Below are positions 1 to 9,599 of a stretch of DNA of 17,500 nucleotides, piece after piece (positions within the stretch are counted from its first letter, which is position 1; the number at the start of each line of letters is the position of its first letter). Source of the stretch: Halisarca cf. caerulea (Eukaryota; Porifera; Demospongiae; Chondrillida; Halisarcidae). The position numbers and the translations under genes were made by a program. Location of the stretch: positions 4,315,159 through 4,332,658 of the forward strand of contig CAUJGJ010000242.1 of the NCBI GenBank assembly GCA_963170055.1, read 5' to 3'. Below the pieces are notes generated by a model. The model ran no database searches. It saw only the letters and a list, made by a program, of their open reading frames with translations, and had not been told where the DNA came from.

Positions 1-1
1 C

Positions 2-2524
2 AAGCTGCTAGGAGCTGGTGCTTATGGAGAAGTGCTCAACGCAGTGTGGATGAACACACCTTGTGCCGCAAAGAGGCTTCACAGAGTCTTCAGTATGCTT
101 TCCAAAGCAGAACAACCGGGAGTTGTGGACAAGTTCCTCAGAGAGTGTAGGACTTGGAGTACCCTTCGTCATCCTCACATCGTTCTCTTCCTGGGAATCG
201 TCTACGAACCAGAGTCTCCTCTACCCGTACTCATCATTGAGAAGATGGACACCAGTCTACACAGCTTTGTCATTGACAATCCCAAAGAAGACTTTCCCCT
301 TTATCGCAAAGGATCGGTGTTTCTCCAAGTGGCACAAGCTCTCTGCTACCTTCACAGCCAAGGTTTCGTACACAGAGACCTCACTCCAAAGAACATCCTG
401 CTGGACCTAGACTCCTTCAAGGCCAAGATCACCGACTTTGGAGTAACTGGTGTTGTGAATTCTACTGTTAGCAGGATGACCTCTGTACCAGGCAACCCAG
501 CTTTCATGCCACCTGAATCTAGTGGTTCTGCACCCAAATATGATGAGAAGTTGGACACTTTCTCATACGGTAATGTGATCCTCTTCTCCACTAGTGGTCA
601 GTGGCCTGGACCTGAGTATCCAGTCAAGACTGTGAACGGTAAAATCATAGCTCTCACTGAGTACGAGAGAAGAGCTGTCTATGTTGACCTCATGAGTAAT
701 GAGGAGAAGAAGTTGTTCTTGAGCCTCATCACCCACTGTCTAGAGAATGAGCCTGGGAAGAGACCCACCAGTAAAGACCTAGCAGAAGAGATGAATCAGA
801 TCACATCTCAGATAGAAGTTGAAGACAGTTCTCAAGCAACTGCCAACACAGAGAGCCCTGAACCCTCGAGCCAGGACTCTGCTGACAGTGGCATCACTGG
901 CGTAACTCACAATGTGTCAATTTCCAACGTGAAGGATCTACCACAGGTTAGCATAGTATGATGACAGACAACTGCTAGCCAATCATAGTAGAACTTTCAA
1001 GAGAGTGAATGATCCTTAGTATACAGGTAGTATACAGGTAGTATACAGATCCCTCATCCATTTCCTATGCTCCAGATTGCAATACAGAGTCCTTCCCAAG
1101 GTCAACAGAAGGCAGAGAAAACATTAAAGACAGTAGAGGATGCAGAAAACTTCCTCAAGTCAAATGTAAGCCAATTCATTTCTGTTACCTCTTTGCTTCT
1201 TCCTGCTGCAAGCTCTTTCTTTTCATGATAGGCAAGAATGGCTAACCAACTTCTGTTTGAGGAGTTGATTCAACTTCGAATGCAACTGAAGGAAGAGAGA
1301 TATGGCTCAAGAGAATTCAGAGCTAAGTTGTCCGAACCTCTTCCACCTCAACCATCACAAGAGAATAATGGCTCAAGGGAAGTCAGACACAGATCATCTG
1401 AAACCATTTCTCCTCAATTGCACCCATCACCATGTCCTAAGCTGAAAACTTACAGCGATCCATTTCCCAAAACACGCAGCAAAGTGAGTTAAGAGACATG
1501 TATTGCAAAACAGCTGTCCTTGATCTCATTATGTACTCATGAGCATCCTTCCTCCACACAGGGACCGACATCCCTCTCAAGATGGGCTCTAGGACCATCT
1601 CTTCCTATTAGTATGTTCATTCCTTCGGCTGTTGTCATTGACAACGCACTCTACATTGGAGGTGGGTACAACGCATCCAGTTCACAGCCGTTGACAGACA
1701 TCTACAAACTGGACACAGACAGTGAGGCCTGGGTGATTATGCCTCGACGAGATCCCGATCACACCACATCCGGGTTTGCCATTGCCGCCTACAAAGGATC
1801 TCTACATGTCATCGGAGGAGAGTACTCAGCTTCTAAGAAAGGACCCAGTGTGTCTGACAAGGTCCTCACACTGGACGTCTCCTCACCAGCAGGAAAATGG
1901 AGCTCAAAGGCAGTCCACTCCTTGAGCACCCCTCGGTACATCCCAGGAGCTACTGTCTACATGGATTACCTTCTTGTAGCTGGTGGAAGGGGGATTGACA
2001 ACGAGCCCATATCCACCATGGAGATCATCAACTTGGAGAGTAAGAGGAAATCATGGACAGTACCTATTCCTCTTTTGAGTGATGTCCGACCTCAGCTTGT
2101 TGTCCAGAAGGATGTTCTGATTGTGGGAGGCAAGAGTGCAACCGTCAAAGACAACATGGAGATCCAGAGCATAGACATGAAAGACCTCTTGACAAGCGAA
2201 AAGAAGAGGAAAAGAAGTGATTCTATTTGGGCTCCTGATGACTTCATTCCAAAAGGAGCTGCCATTTTTGTAGCCAATGATTGGCTGTCTTCAGTGGGTG
2301 GTAGGGGGGATGACCACTCCTCTTTCTACAGCTACCGAAAGGAAGGAAATATGTGGAGAAGACGACGATACAACACCAATTGCCTCAATGGACGACAACA
2401 AGCATGTGCAGTTACCGTTGGCAACAGCATATTCGTTCTGGGAGGGAAAGTTGTCACGTCAAAAGGACGAGAAGAGCCTACAAATTCGGTGGAGACCCTT
2501 GTAACCGACACCATTATGGAGTGA
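2..2524 (+). CDS. Gene A: TKL-like protein kinase-Kelch fusion, 5' partial
   Basis: Predicted exons are <2-946 (kinase), 1076-1165, 1232-1483 and 1562-2524 (Kelch, TGA stop); all junctions are GT-AG and phase 0. The frame is open from base 2, and alignment with genes B and C suggests about 20 N-terminal codons lie left of the window. Visible kinase motifs, in order: glycine loop GAGAYGEV, ATP-binding lysine in CAAK, alpha-C glutamate in FLREC, HRDLTPKN, DFG, PPE (APE equivalent), alpha-F aspartate in DTFSYG and the late arginine in KRPTS, so the kinase should be active. It probably phosphorylates protein Ser/Thr in the cytosol; HRDLTPKN leaves specificity unclear. The tail is acidic and Ser-rich. 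The Kelch part (320 aa) shows about six GG-marked blades (IGGGY, IGGEY, AGGRG, VGGKS, VGGRG, LGGKV). No signal peptide or membrane segment is seen. Unlike B and C, the activation loop has Arg-Met where they have Tyr-Gln. Family call is by motif recognition only; substrate and partners are unknown. Confidence 0.85.
1076..1165 (+). CDS. Gene A linker exon 2 (30 codons)
   Basis: This short exon lies between a CTCCAG acceptor and an AAT|GTAAGC donor. It is exactly 90 nt and phase 0 at both ends. It encodes a Gln/Lys/Glu-rich segment (IAIQSPSQGQQKAEKTLK...) with helical character. It occupies the position of the coiled-coil exons of genes B (7603-7791) and C (14964-15191) but shows no clear residue match to either, so it is either strongly diverged or a separate acquisition. 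If it is skipped the frame is kept, so it could be an alternative exon. Confidence 0.6.
1232..1483 (+). CDS. Gene A linker exon 3 (84 codons)
   Basis: The acceptor is GATAG before 1232 and the donor is AAA|GTGAGT after 1483; the length is 252 nt, phase 0. The first third (QLLFEELIQLRMQLKEE) is helical and resembles the start of gene B's second linker exon, which has KLFEELMFLKKEN. The remainder is Ser/Pro/Glu-rich and probably disordered. It contains a degenerate internal duplication: YGSREFRAKLSEPLPPQ recurs as NGSREVRHRSSETISPQ about 28 residues later. Confidence 0.7.
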
Positions 2525-3052
2525 ACCACGTGTTAGACCTCGTGACTGTGCGCAGGTACACTGTGCAAATAACTTTGGTTTTGAACACAATGCCAGCGCT
2601 GTGTGTATCTAGTTAATTAATTTCAATTTATTTATTACAAAGGAATGCAAACGTATGCAAAATATTTTAATTACAGTCAGCTAACACTATCATTAGATTC
2701 TATTCCAGGAAAAGATAGCATCTCATTGGCATTTCTCTAATGATTGTTAAGTGATTAGTACATTATTAGGCACTTCTGCACGTATGAACTATTACCAACA
2801 ATGCATGGCTAGTGCAGTGCACAGGCTTCAGCCAAGGATTGGCTGCACTGACTCCTAACACTCACATTAGCTGACAAATGGGCATGACAAGTGTTGATGT
2901 GACAGGCATCAACCTGGATTGGGAAGATGTGCAATCTACATTACCTTCCATACTGTCACGAGGGGGTACGTGGGAGGGGTGGTGCCCCCAGTACCCCATG
3001 CTAGTCTGGCATTGTACCATCCAGAGGTAAGCTTGACGTCATGGGATTGGTT
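2525..3052. other. Intergenic DNA downstream of gene A
   Basis: This AT-rich sequence presumably begins with the 3'UTR of gene A. I found no canonical AATAAA close behind the stop; ATTTATTTATTA near 2624 is AT-rich but does not match. Around 2811-2854 an imperfect hairpin can form, with CAGCCAA and TTGGCTG arms and GGA between them. No gene is supported. Confidence 0.5.
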
Positions 3053-3563
3053 AGGGTTCTATCCGGTGGGGGAGGGGGGGGGGGGTGGGAAGCTTCCAGC
3101 CCAAACAAGTCCAACTTGAGTGTCAAACTCAACCTTAAATGGTTCTACACTGCCTCAGGCATCACCATGTTCATCTTATGTATAAAAAAACTTCAATCTT
3201 CCCTGGGACCATACCCCAGACTTCTCTGATACCACGCGTTCATATCTGCACCTCCTTACATCACCACACTGCATGTGCTTCATAGACGTCTAGGGTACCA
3301 CATATATCTGCCCTCTTCTATTGTTTGTACCTACCCTCCCCCTCCTTCATCATTATCCTAAAAGAGACCCCGCTATAATACACACATTTTCAACTATGAT
3401 CATGTCTCACACGGCAGACATGCATTGTAACACGGAAGCTTCCACCCCAAAATTGTAGTCCTGCAGCTGGGTTCTATCTGGGATGACAATATTGGGGAGG
3501 AAGCTCCAGTATTAGAATGTCTGTCATGCACAACATGCTTGTGGTTTCGATGTATGCAATGTA

Positions 3564-3739
3564 CAGCAGAACCTCGTTAGTGAGAACACTGCTAATGAGT
3601 AATACCTGGTTAGGAAGTACAAGGATATGATACCCCAGCTTATAACCCATAATACTAGTCTATATGGTTAGCAAATACTACTGATAGAGAGTAGCAATTT
3701 GGAGGGTCCTCAGGTGTACTCACTAACGAGGTTTTACTG
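3564..3739. mobile_element. 176-bp MITE, Tc1/mariner-pogo type
   Basis: The ends are inverted repeats of about 26 bp with three mismatches (left CAGCAGAACCTCGTTAGTGA, right arm in reverse complement CAGTAAAACCTCGTTAGTGA). A 15-bp core is perfect: AACCTCGTTAGTGAG at 3570-3584 and its complement at 3720-3734. Each end abuts a TA dinucleotide (3562-3563 and 3740-3741), the target-site duplication expected of Tc1/mariner/pogo-family insertions. The interior (about 120 bp) has no coding capacity, so mobilisation would need a transposase encoded elsewhere. Confidence 0.8.
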
Positions 3740-4133
3740 TATCTATATATGTACCAGGGTTTGTTTTAGGATATAAAGCTATAGGGAGGGAGGGAGGGGG
3801 AAGGTGGGGAGGGGGGGGGGCAATAATAAACTGTAGTATTGGAAGGGCTGGGGCTATAAATATACGAACCCAAATGGCATCCTAGATGTCTATAAAACAC
3901 ATGCAGTGCTGTGATGTAAGGAGGTGCAGATATGCATGTGGGATCATAGAAGCATAATAAACAGGGGAGTCTGTGGGTACGGTCCTCCAGGGGAAATTTG
4001 AGTTTTTAGGTTATATATGGTGATATCTGAGGCCATTTTACACCGGCCATTCAAGGTTGATTTGACACTTAAGTAGGGACTTCTCTGTGGTAATTTGCAC
4101 TGCAGCTGGAATTTTTTGAGGGTGGACGGTGAA

Positions 4134-4212
4134 GAGTTTGGAGCGGAAGGTGGAGAGTTTGGAGTGGAAGGCGGAGAGTTTGGAGCGGAAGGTGGAGAGT
4201 TTGGAGCGGAAG
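4134..4212 (+). repeat. 21-bp minisatellite inside the fold-back right arm
   Basis: About four copies of a 21-bp unit built on GAGTTTGGAGCGGAAGGYG are present, with few substitutions. They are absent from the left arm, so the array expanded after the arms separated. The period is divisible by three, which produces spurious open frames on both strands. Confidence 0.8.
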
Positions 4213-4260
4213 CTTCCCCCCTCCACCCACTGGATAGAATCCTGCCTAGATAGAACCCTG

Positions 4261-5520
4261 CTGGTAGACCTAAGGGCACACAGCATGTGTGCATGTGCAA
4301 CAACTCAGAAAGTGTGCCCACCAATTCAAAGAAAATGGATGTAGCTTGACACACTTGCCCACTGTACTTGACCTTACATTCTCAGACTATTCATTGATAA
4401 ACTTCTTAATTATATCACCGCCCTGCAGTCCTTGAGTCTTTGCCCGCAAAGTACAGATGTCCACATTTTCCCCTTTCAATAAAGATTGATTCACTATAAT
4501 CTTTCAACACCGAGCTAGCTGATGCAGGAAAACACTGCATTTATTCATCTCCAGCAGGAAGCATTTATACTACAGCAATATAATATGTATAATGATATAC
4601 TGCAAAATAATATTGTTCACAAACGTACTTCCCAATGGGTACATTTGGAACATGTTACTCTGGTGTTGTGGACACTGTCAGGGGCGGGAGTGAGCATGGA
4701 ATGAATGTTTCGGTATAGATGCTTTCCAGGTGTATGTGTGTTCTGACTGTGTCTGTAGGCTTACACCTAGCTGCCAGGGGGAAGGGGAGGGAGGGGGGGG
4801 GGGGGGCTGGAAGAAGATCCAAAGCACTCTATATAATACCATCATAATATTACACATGCCACCAAATTGAATTTGAAATTGAGATTTCCAATAACAAGTG
4901 AAAACGATCGAATGGCTAAAATTTAGTCTGCAACTGGATATAATTAACAGATAAAACTAATAAAATGAGCAAAACACAACTACTGGTTTAGCACAAAGTA
5001 TCCATCAATCCGTCCTCACCCTCTGTGTGGTTCGACCCATGCATATTCTGCAGGGCTGGACTAGAGCATAAATATATCTTTTAATATTATTTTTATGGAG
5101 TATATAACATATTAACATAACATAACATAACATAACATGATTATTATTTGGTTGTAGGCCAAGATGGCCACTTGACCCAGAAAAGGTGGTGGCAGTAAGG
5201 AACAGTGTAGGAAATTTAAATAAAATTGTGGGTTATAGTTGTTGTTGTAATAATTATAGATGATTTACTCTCAACAATGGGATAATAATATTATCCATTA
5301 TGTTCCATCGTATTTATTGGAACTCAGCAGCAGGATTGATTACTACTGACTCAGAGTTAACTTAAATATGTCAACTTAATTGTGTATGCTAGTATGACAT
5401 AATTATGGGGGGGGGGGGGGGGGAAGACACATTATTATTCAAATCGAGGAATACAATGTGCTACAAAAGAAAAGCCTCGGACACAGGGTTAACCCCACAG
5501 TGTAGTGCAAGGCTTGGTAT
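4261..5520. other. Intergenic repeat-poor DNA with poly-G runs
   Basis: This stretch is AT-rich and shows no supported gene. Landmarks are an isolated AATAAA near 4479, a G-rich block at about 4780-4806 ending in about 15 uninterrupted G, five tandem CATAA pentamers at about 5117-5138, and a run of about 17 G starting at 5406. The G blocks could form G-quadruplexes on the + strand. Confidence 0.5.
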
Positions 5521-5589
5521 GAGCCAAAGAGCACTACAGGGCCCTGGCAAGGCTAGAAGGAAACGGTGTCATCATTACAAAACTGGTGA

Positions 5590-5765
5590 AACAAAGGGGT
5601 GAACAGCAGTTACAAAATTCGCGTAAGGGATCTCCGCTGCTGTCACCGTCTTCAACGCTTCTGAAATACTCATTACACCGCTCCTTCCATTGGATTTCAC
5701 TCTTCTTATTCATAGGTTGTGGCAACTCCTTTTCCTCATAATTCTTTTCTGCATCTTCACAGGTG
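5590..5765 (-). other. Possible minus-strand exon divergent from gene B
   Basis: On the minus strand a frame open across 5534-5765 reads as an acidic-to-basic helical segment (EDAEKNYEEKELPQPMNKK, then SEIQWKERCNEYFRSVEDGD) with a codon make-up more gene-like than its surroundings. A methionine lies within it. I cannot fix splice sites with confidence; a GTAACT donor after 5597 is weak. I do not recognise the product. It could be a first or internal exon of a gene running leftwards from the CpG-rich region, or simply a chance frame. Confidence 0.25.
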
Positions 5766-5809
5766 CCACGTGGTGGTAGCCATTTTGTTCACGATCCTTT
5801 GGTTGACGA

Positions 5810-5839
5810 TTCCCAGGAATTCCCAGGAATTCCCAGGAA
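5810..5839. promoter_or_regulatory. Three tandem TTCCCAGGAA palindromes
   Basis: The 10-bp unit TTCCCAGGAA occurs three times in direct contact, about 270-300 bp before the gene B start codon. Each unit fits TTC-N4-GAA, the spacing bound by some STAT-family factors in animals. The sequence match is direct. A role as a STAT enhancer for gene B is inference; a simple 10-bp slippage repeat is the alternative. Confidence 0.4.
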
Positions 5840-5867
5840 TCATTATTATCAGGGGGAAAAAATTATT

Positions 5868-6106
5868 GGAACTCGCGTGTTCTAGACGTTACGCGGACCG
5901 GCGGATTCCTAAGTAGACCTGGTAGTCCTTCCTTTATCTATAGCTACCGTGCAGCGCTGGCTTCGTTCATTCCTCCTGCTGCCAATAGAAACGTGATAAA
6001 GGAAGTCGGTGCGTAAACCGGGGGACTATATCTAGTGGAGACGTATACGCGACCGCGCAGAATCTGATGTGGTCTATAATTTTAACTTGTACAATCACTT
6101 TGAAAA
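5868..6106 (+). promoter_or_regulatory. CpG-rich proximal promoter region of gene B
   Basis: CpG is clearly denser here than elsewhere in the window (CGCGTG, TTACGCGGACCGGCGG, ACGTATACGCGACCGCG). A CCAAT box is at 5982-5986 and a TATA-like TATATCTA at 6027-6034, 73-80 bp before the ATG. TATAAT at 6075 is too near the ATG to serve unless the leader is almost absent. The transcription start is not determinable from sequence alone. Confidence 0.45.
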
Positions 6107-9093
6107 ATGTCTGAGATTGAAAAGAGCGTGTCAGATTTGAAGATTAAACAAGTGAAGATCACCTCTAACAGCCTTGGAGCTGGCTCCTTTGGGGAGGTTG
6201 TGGAAGCAGTGTGGATAAACACACCTTGTGCCGCAAAGAGACTTCACTTAGTCTTTAGAATGCTTCCCCAAAAACAGCAACCGGGAGTTGTGAACAAGTT
6301 CCTCAGAGAGTGTAGGACTTGGAGCACCCTTCGTCATCCTCACATCGTTCTCTTCCTGGGAATCGTCTACGAACCAGAGTCTCCTCTACCCGTACTCATC
6401 ATTGAGAAGATGGACACCAGTCTACACAGCTTTGTCATTGACAGTCCCAAAGAAGACTTTCCCCTTTATCGCAAAGGATCGGTGTTTCTCCAAGTGGCAC
6501 AAGCTCTCTGCTACCTTCACAGCCAAGGTTTCGTACACAGAGACCTTACTCCAAAGAACATCCTGCTGGACCTAGACTCCTTCAAGGCCAAGATCACTGA
6601 CTTTGGAGTGACTGGTGTTGTAAATTCTAGTGTTAGCTACCAGACATCGGCTCCAGGCAACCCAGCTTTCATGCCACCCGAAGCTAGTGGTTCTGCACCC
6701 AAATATGATGAGAAGTTGGACACTTTCTCATACGGTAATGTGATCCTCTTCTCCACTAGTGGTCAGTGGCCAGAGCCAGAGTTTCCGACCAGAACAGTGA
6801 ACGGCCATTTCAGGGCTCTCACTGAGTACGAGAGAAGAGCGGTACATGTTGACCTCATGAGTAGTGAGGAGAAGAAGTTGTTCTTGAGCATCATCAAACG
6901 TTGTCTAGAGAATGAGCCTGGGAAGAGACCCACCAGTAAAGACCTAGCAGAAGAGATGAAGGAGATCACATCTCAGATACCAGAAGAGCGGCCTCGACGA
7001 GAAGTTGGTGGAAACAGTACTGGTGATGAACAGCACGACTCTAAGAAACTGTCCAAGGTTAGTTTCCTACACTCATCACTGTGACATGTTCACTGTAGAG
7101 CAGTGGATCCTCTGATAGTGGACTCTCCCAAATAAGGGCACAGCGCAACAAACCTCTCTACAAAGGACACGACTTACGGTCCCAGTATAATTCCTAAAAT
7201 ACATTTTGAATCTCCCAAAGAAGAAAACCTCTCTACAAAGGACATGACTTACAGTCCCAGTATAATAACTCCTAAAATAAATTTTGAACCTCCCAAAGAG
7301 GAAAACCTCTCTACAAAGAACAAATCAACTGACTTTTATGCCATCCCCAAAGTGTCCTTAATTTGGAGGTTCTTCTGTATAGAAATAAACACAGGGGGCC
7401 ACGGTCCCCTCACTTTTGAGAGTATAGGGGCTAAATTTCATGAATGAGTCGATGCCCTGTACACCAGAGTGAACAATGGTTGGGTGGGCATATTCGATCT
7501 AATAGTCTGCACAAGAAACTTGTATCTATGTAGTATGAGAGCTTTTGTCCTTATATCTGCAGTGATGTGGCCAATTATGTACCTTGTTTCCCTGTTTTAT
7601 AGCAAGTTGCTGTGCTAAAGGATAAAGTAAGGGACATCAACACAAAGTATTTTGATAAAGTGAGAGAATTTGACAAGTTGGAGCAAGAAAACAAAGAGCT
7701 ACAAAGAAGTCTTAAGAATCTCTCAGCAAAACAAACTACGGGTATTATGGTTCAGGAAGATGGTAAATCAGACAGCAAACACTGGTCAAATGTAAGTCAC
7801 CCGGGACCTTTCACTTATAGTAGCATCATTGTATGGTTGCGTGTTTGTGGACTCATGCATAATAATTATGGCTTTTCAAACAATCAATTAACTTTAACCT
7901 ATAGCACTCCACAAGGAAATTGTTTGAAGAATTAATGTTCCTAAAAAAAGAAAACTCAAAGCTGAAAAGTGAGAAGATGCATCCGAAAGGTACAGCTTTA
8001 CATCGTCTAAGGCCAAGTTCTCATCAGTTTGGAAGCTGTCAGTCTTTATCACAACTGTCCGACGATGTGCACAGACCTAAGGTATGGGAGATAGGTTTAT
8101 GTCAGTGTTTGTTCCATTCATCACTCTTGTCTCCTCCCCTCACTGCAGTCCCCAACAGCACCATTGAACTGGTCTGTTGCTGCATCTCTTCCTAATGCAA
8201 TGCACATGACATCGGCTGTTGCCATTGACAACGCAGTCTACATTGGAGGTGGGTACAACGCATCCAGTTCACAGCCGTTGACAGACATCTACAAACTGGA
8301 CACAGAGAGTGGGGCCTGGGTGATTATGCCTCGACGAGATCCCGATCACACCACATCCGGGTTTGCCATTGCCGCCTACAAAGGATCTCTACATGTCATC
8401 GGAGGAGAGTACTCAGCTTCTAAGAAAGGACCCAGTGTGTCTGACAAGGTCCTCACACTGGACGTCTCCTCACCAGCAGGAAAATGGAGCTCAAAGGCAG
8501 TCCACTCCTTGAGCACCCCTCGGTACATCCCAGGAGCTACTGTCTACATGGATTACCTTCTTGTAGCTGGTGGAAGGGGGATTGACAACGAGCCCATATC
8601 CACCATGGAGATCATCAACTTGGAGAGTAAGAAGTTGTGGACAGTGCATATTCCTCTTTTGAGTGATGTCCGACCTCAGCTTGTTGTCCTGAAGGGTGTT
8701 CTGATTGTGGGAGGCAAGAGTGCATCCGTCAAAGACAACATGGAGATCCAGAGCACAGACATGAAAGACCTCTTGGCAAGCGAAAAGAAAAAGAAAGAAA
8801 TTAAACAAAACTGGACAAAAGATAATCTCATCCCGAGAGGAGCTGCGATCTTTGCAACTGATGATTGTTTGTGTTCAGTTGGAGGTACTGGTGCTAGTGG
8901 GTCCTCTTTCAATAGCTACCGACAGGATGGAGACTTGTGGGTGAAGCGAAAGTACAGGACTTCCAATCTAACAGAACGACAACTTGCGTCAGTGGTCACT
9001 ATTGGTGATAAAATCTATGCTTTGGGCGGCAAAATGATCCACTCCAAAGGCCATGAATCCACAAATTCAGTTGATGTCTCCAACTTACAGTGA
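6107..9093 (+). CDS. Gene B: TKL-like protein kinase-Kelch fusion, complete
   Basis: Predicted exons are 6107-7057, 7603-7791, 7905-8081 and 8149-9093, giving about 753 aa; all introns are GT-AG and phase 0. The ATG at 6107 is chosen because gene C has the same start (MSEIEKS) and the frame continues straight into the kinase. Residues about 20-290 are a kinase domain: GAGSFGEV loop (24-31), lysine 44, glutamate 68, HRDLTPKN (144-151), DFG (165-167), PPE (190-192), aspartate 205 and KRPTS arginine 274, so all catalytic residues are present. Residues 318-439 come from two linker exons (coiled coil, then Ser-rich). Residues 440-753 form a Kelch propeller with about six GG blades. No signal peptide or membrane segment is seen, so a cytosolic signalling kinase is likely, with the propeller as a partner- or substrate-binding platform (inference from Kelch domains generally). 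Tyr178 sits in the activation loop. The substrate is unknown. Confidence 0.9.
7058..7602 (+). other. Gene B intron 1 with a diverged 75-78 bp direct repeat
   Basis: This is the longest intron in the cluster (545 bp). Inside it, a segment starting AACCTCTCTACAAAG occurs at about 7151, 7226 and 7304, giving two diverged tandem units of 75-78 bp plus a partial third. The flanks (GGACTCTCCCAAATAAGG near 7122 and AATTTGGAGG near 7360) are weakly inverted, so it may be a degraded transposon rather than a simple duplication. Small introns 2 (7792-7904) and 3 (8082-8148) carry no repeats. Confidence 0.65.
7603..7791 (+). CDS. Gene B linker exon 2: coiled coil (63 codons)
   Basis: The acceptor is TTATAG and the donor AAT|GTAAGT; the exon is 189 nt, phase 0. 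Residues VLKDKVRDINTKYFDKV, followed by EFDKLEQENKELQRSLKNL, show heptad-like leucine and charged spacing typical of a coiled coil, which would allow dimerisation. It aligns with gene C's linker exon (shared pattern DI..KY...R...KL), but identity is low compared with the flanking kinase exons. Confidence 0.8.
7905..8081 (+). CDS. Gene B linker exon 3 (59 codons)
   Basis: The acceptor is CTATAG and the donor AAG|GTATGG; the exon is 177 nt, phase 0. It begins with a short helix (KLFEELMFLKKENSKLKSEK) related to the start of gene A's linker exon 3, followed by a His/Ser/Arg-rich stretch that is probably disordered. Gene C has no recognisable counterpart. Confidence 0.75.
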
Positions 9094-9599
9094 CAATTAT
9101 AGATTTAAATGGATATATATTATGTGTACATATATTATATATATAATATATATATAATATATATAGTTAATAATATTTATGTAATGCTATCTCATGTATC
9201 TACAACTTTGATGAGAAGGTCCTGGAGTACATGCATATTTTTGTAAATAATTTTGAATTATTGTAACTTATTTAATACTTGCTTGAATTTATTTGGCATG
9301 TTGCTATAAGATGTGATTGTCATGTGACACAGTGCGACAAGGCATGATCTGATGTGATTTTGTTGAGAGATTGTGAGTGCGTGAGTGCACAAACTGATCA
9401 ATGTTACTTCATGTATGTTCATTCTTCAAACATGCAGTCAATGTAACAATCTCATAAGATTCTCACGAATACATACTCAAACGTGATTAGTGCCTGGTTC
9501 CATTTGCCAATACCTACATTCCTGTCATATTATCATAAATTGAAACTGACAATTGAGTTACAAATGTGAAGAATTCTCTTGAAATGTCAGGAATGTCAT
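9094..9599. other. AT-rich DNA after gene B, including TA microsatellite
   Basis: The stretch probably begins with the gene B 3'UTR. A run of TATAATATA-type dinucleotide repeat occupies about 9113-9165 and can fold on itself. No exact AATAAA was found close behind the stop. Nothing coding is supported to 9599. Confidence 0.55.

Larger units (their letters stand above)
947..1561 (+). other. Gene A introns (947-1075, 1166-1231, 1484-1561)
   Basis: There are three short introns of 129, 66 and 78 bp. The first carries three tandem copies of a 10-bp unit (GTATACAGGT-like, about 1019-1048). None resembles the introns at the equivalent positions of genes B and C, although the flanking kinase and Kelch exons are nearly identical. 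Confidence 0.7.
3053..4260. repeat. Large imperfect inverted (fold-back) repeat
   Basis: The left arm (about 3053-3370) and right arm (about 3757-4260, read in reverse complement) share the same order of recognisable blocks. These are GGGTTCTATC, a G-rich run, GAAGCTTCC, AGTGTCAAAYTCAACCTT, a GCCTCAGRYATCACCAT block, ATCTGCACCTCCTTACATCA, a GCATGTG..TAGAC block, a C-rich run and ATCCTAAAA. The arms are diverged and contain indels. The spacer holds a third partial copy of the GAAGCTTCC/GGGTTCTATC module (about 3435-3482) and a TA-flanked MITE. This suggests two or three insertions of one interspersed family in opposite orientations, or an old fold-back transposon. No transposase is seen. Confidence 0.75.

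Noticed and set aside
3944..4354. 136-codon minus-strand frame with Ser/Pro/Asn repeats
   Set aside because: It crosses the 21-bp minisatellite and the arm of the fold-back repeat; both explain the open frame.
5022..5040. GGTTCGACCC resembling a tRNA B box
   Set aside because: No matching A box or cloverleaf stems within 100 bp on either side.
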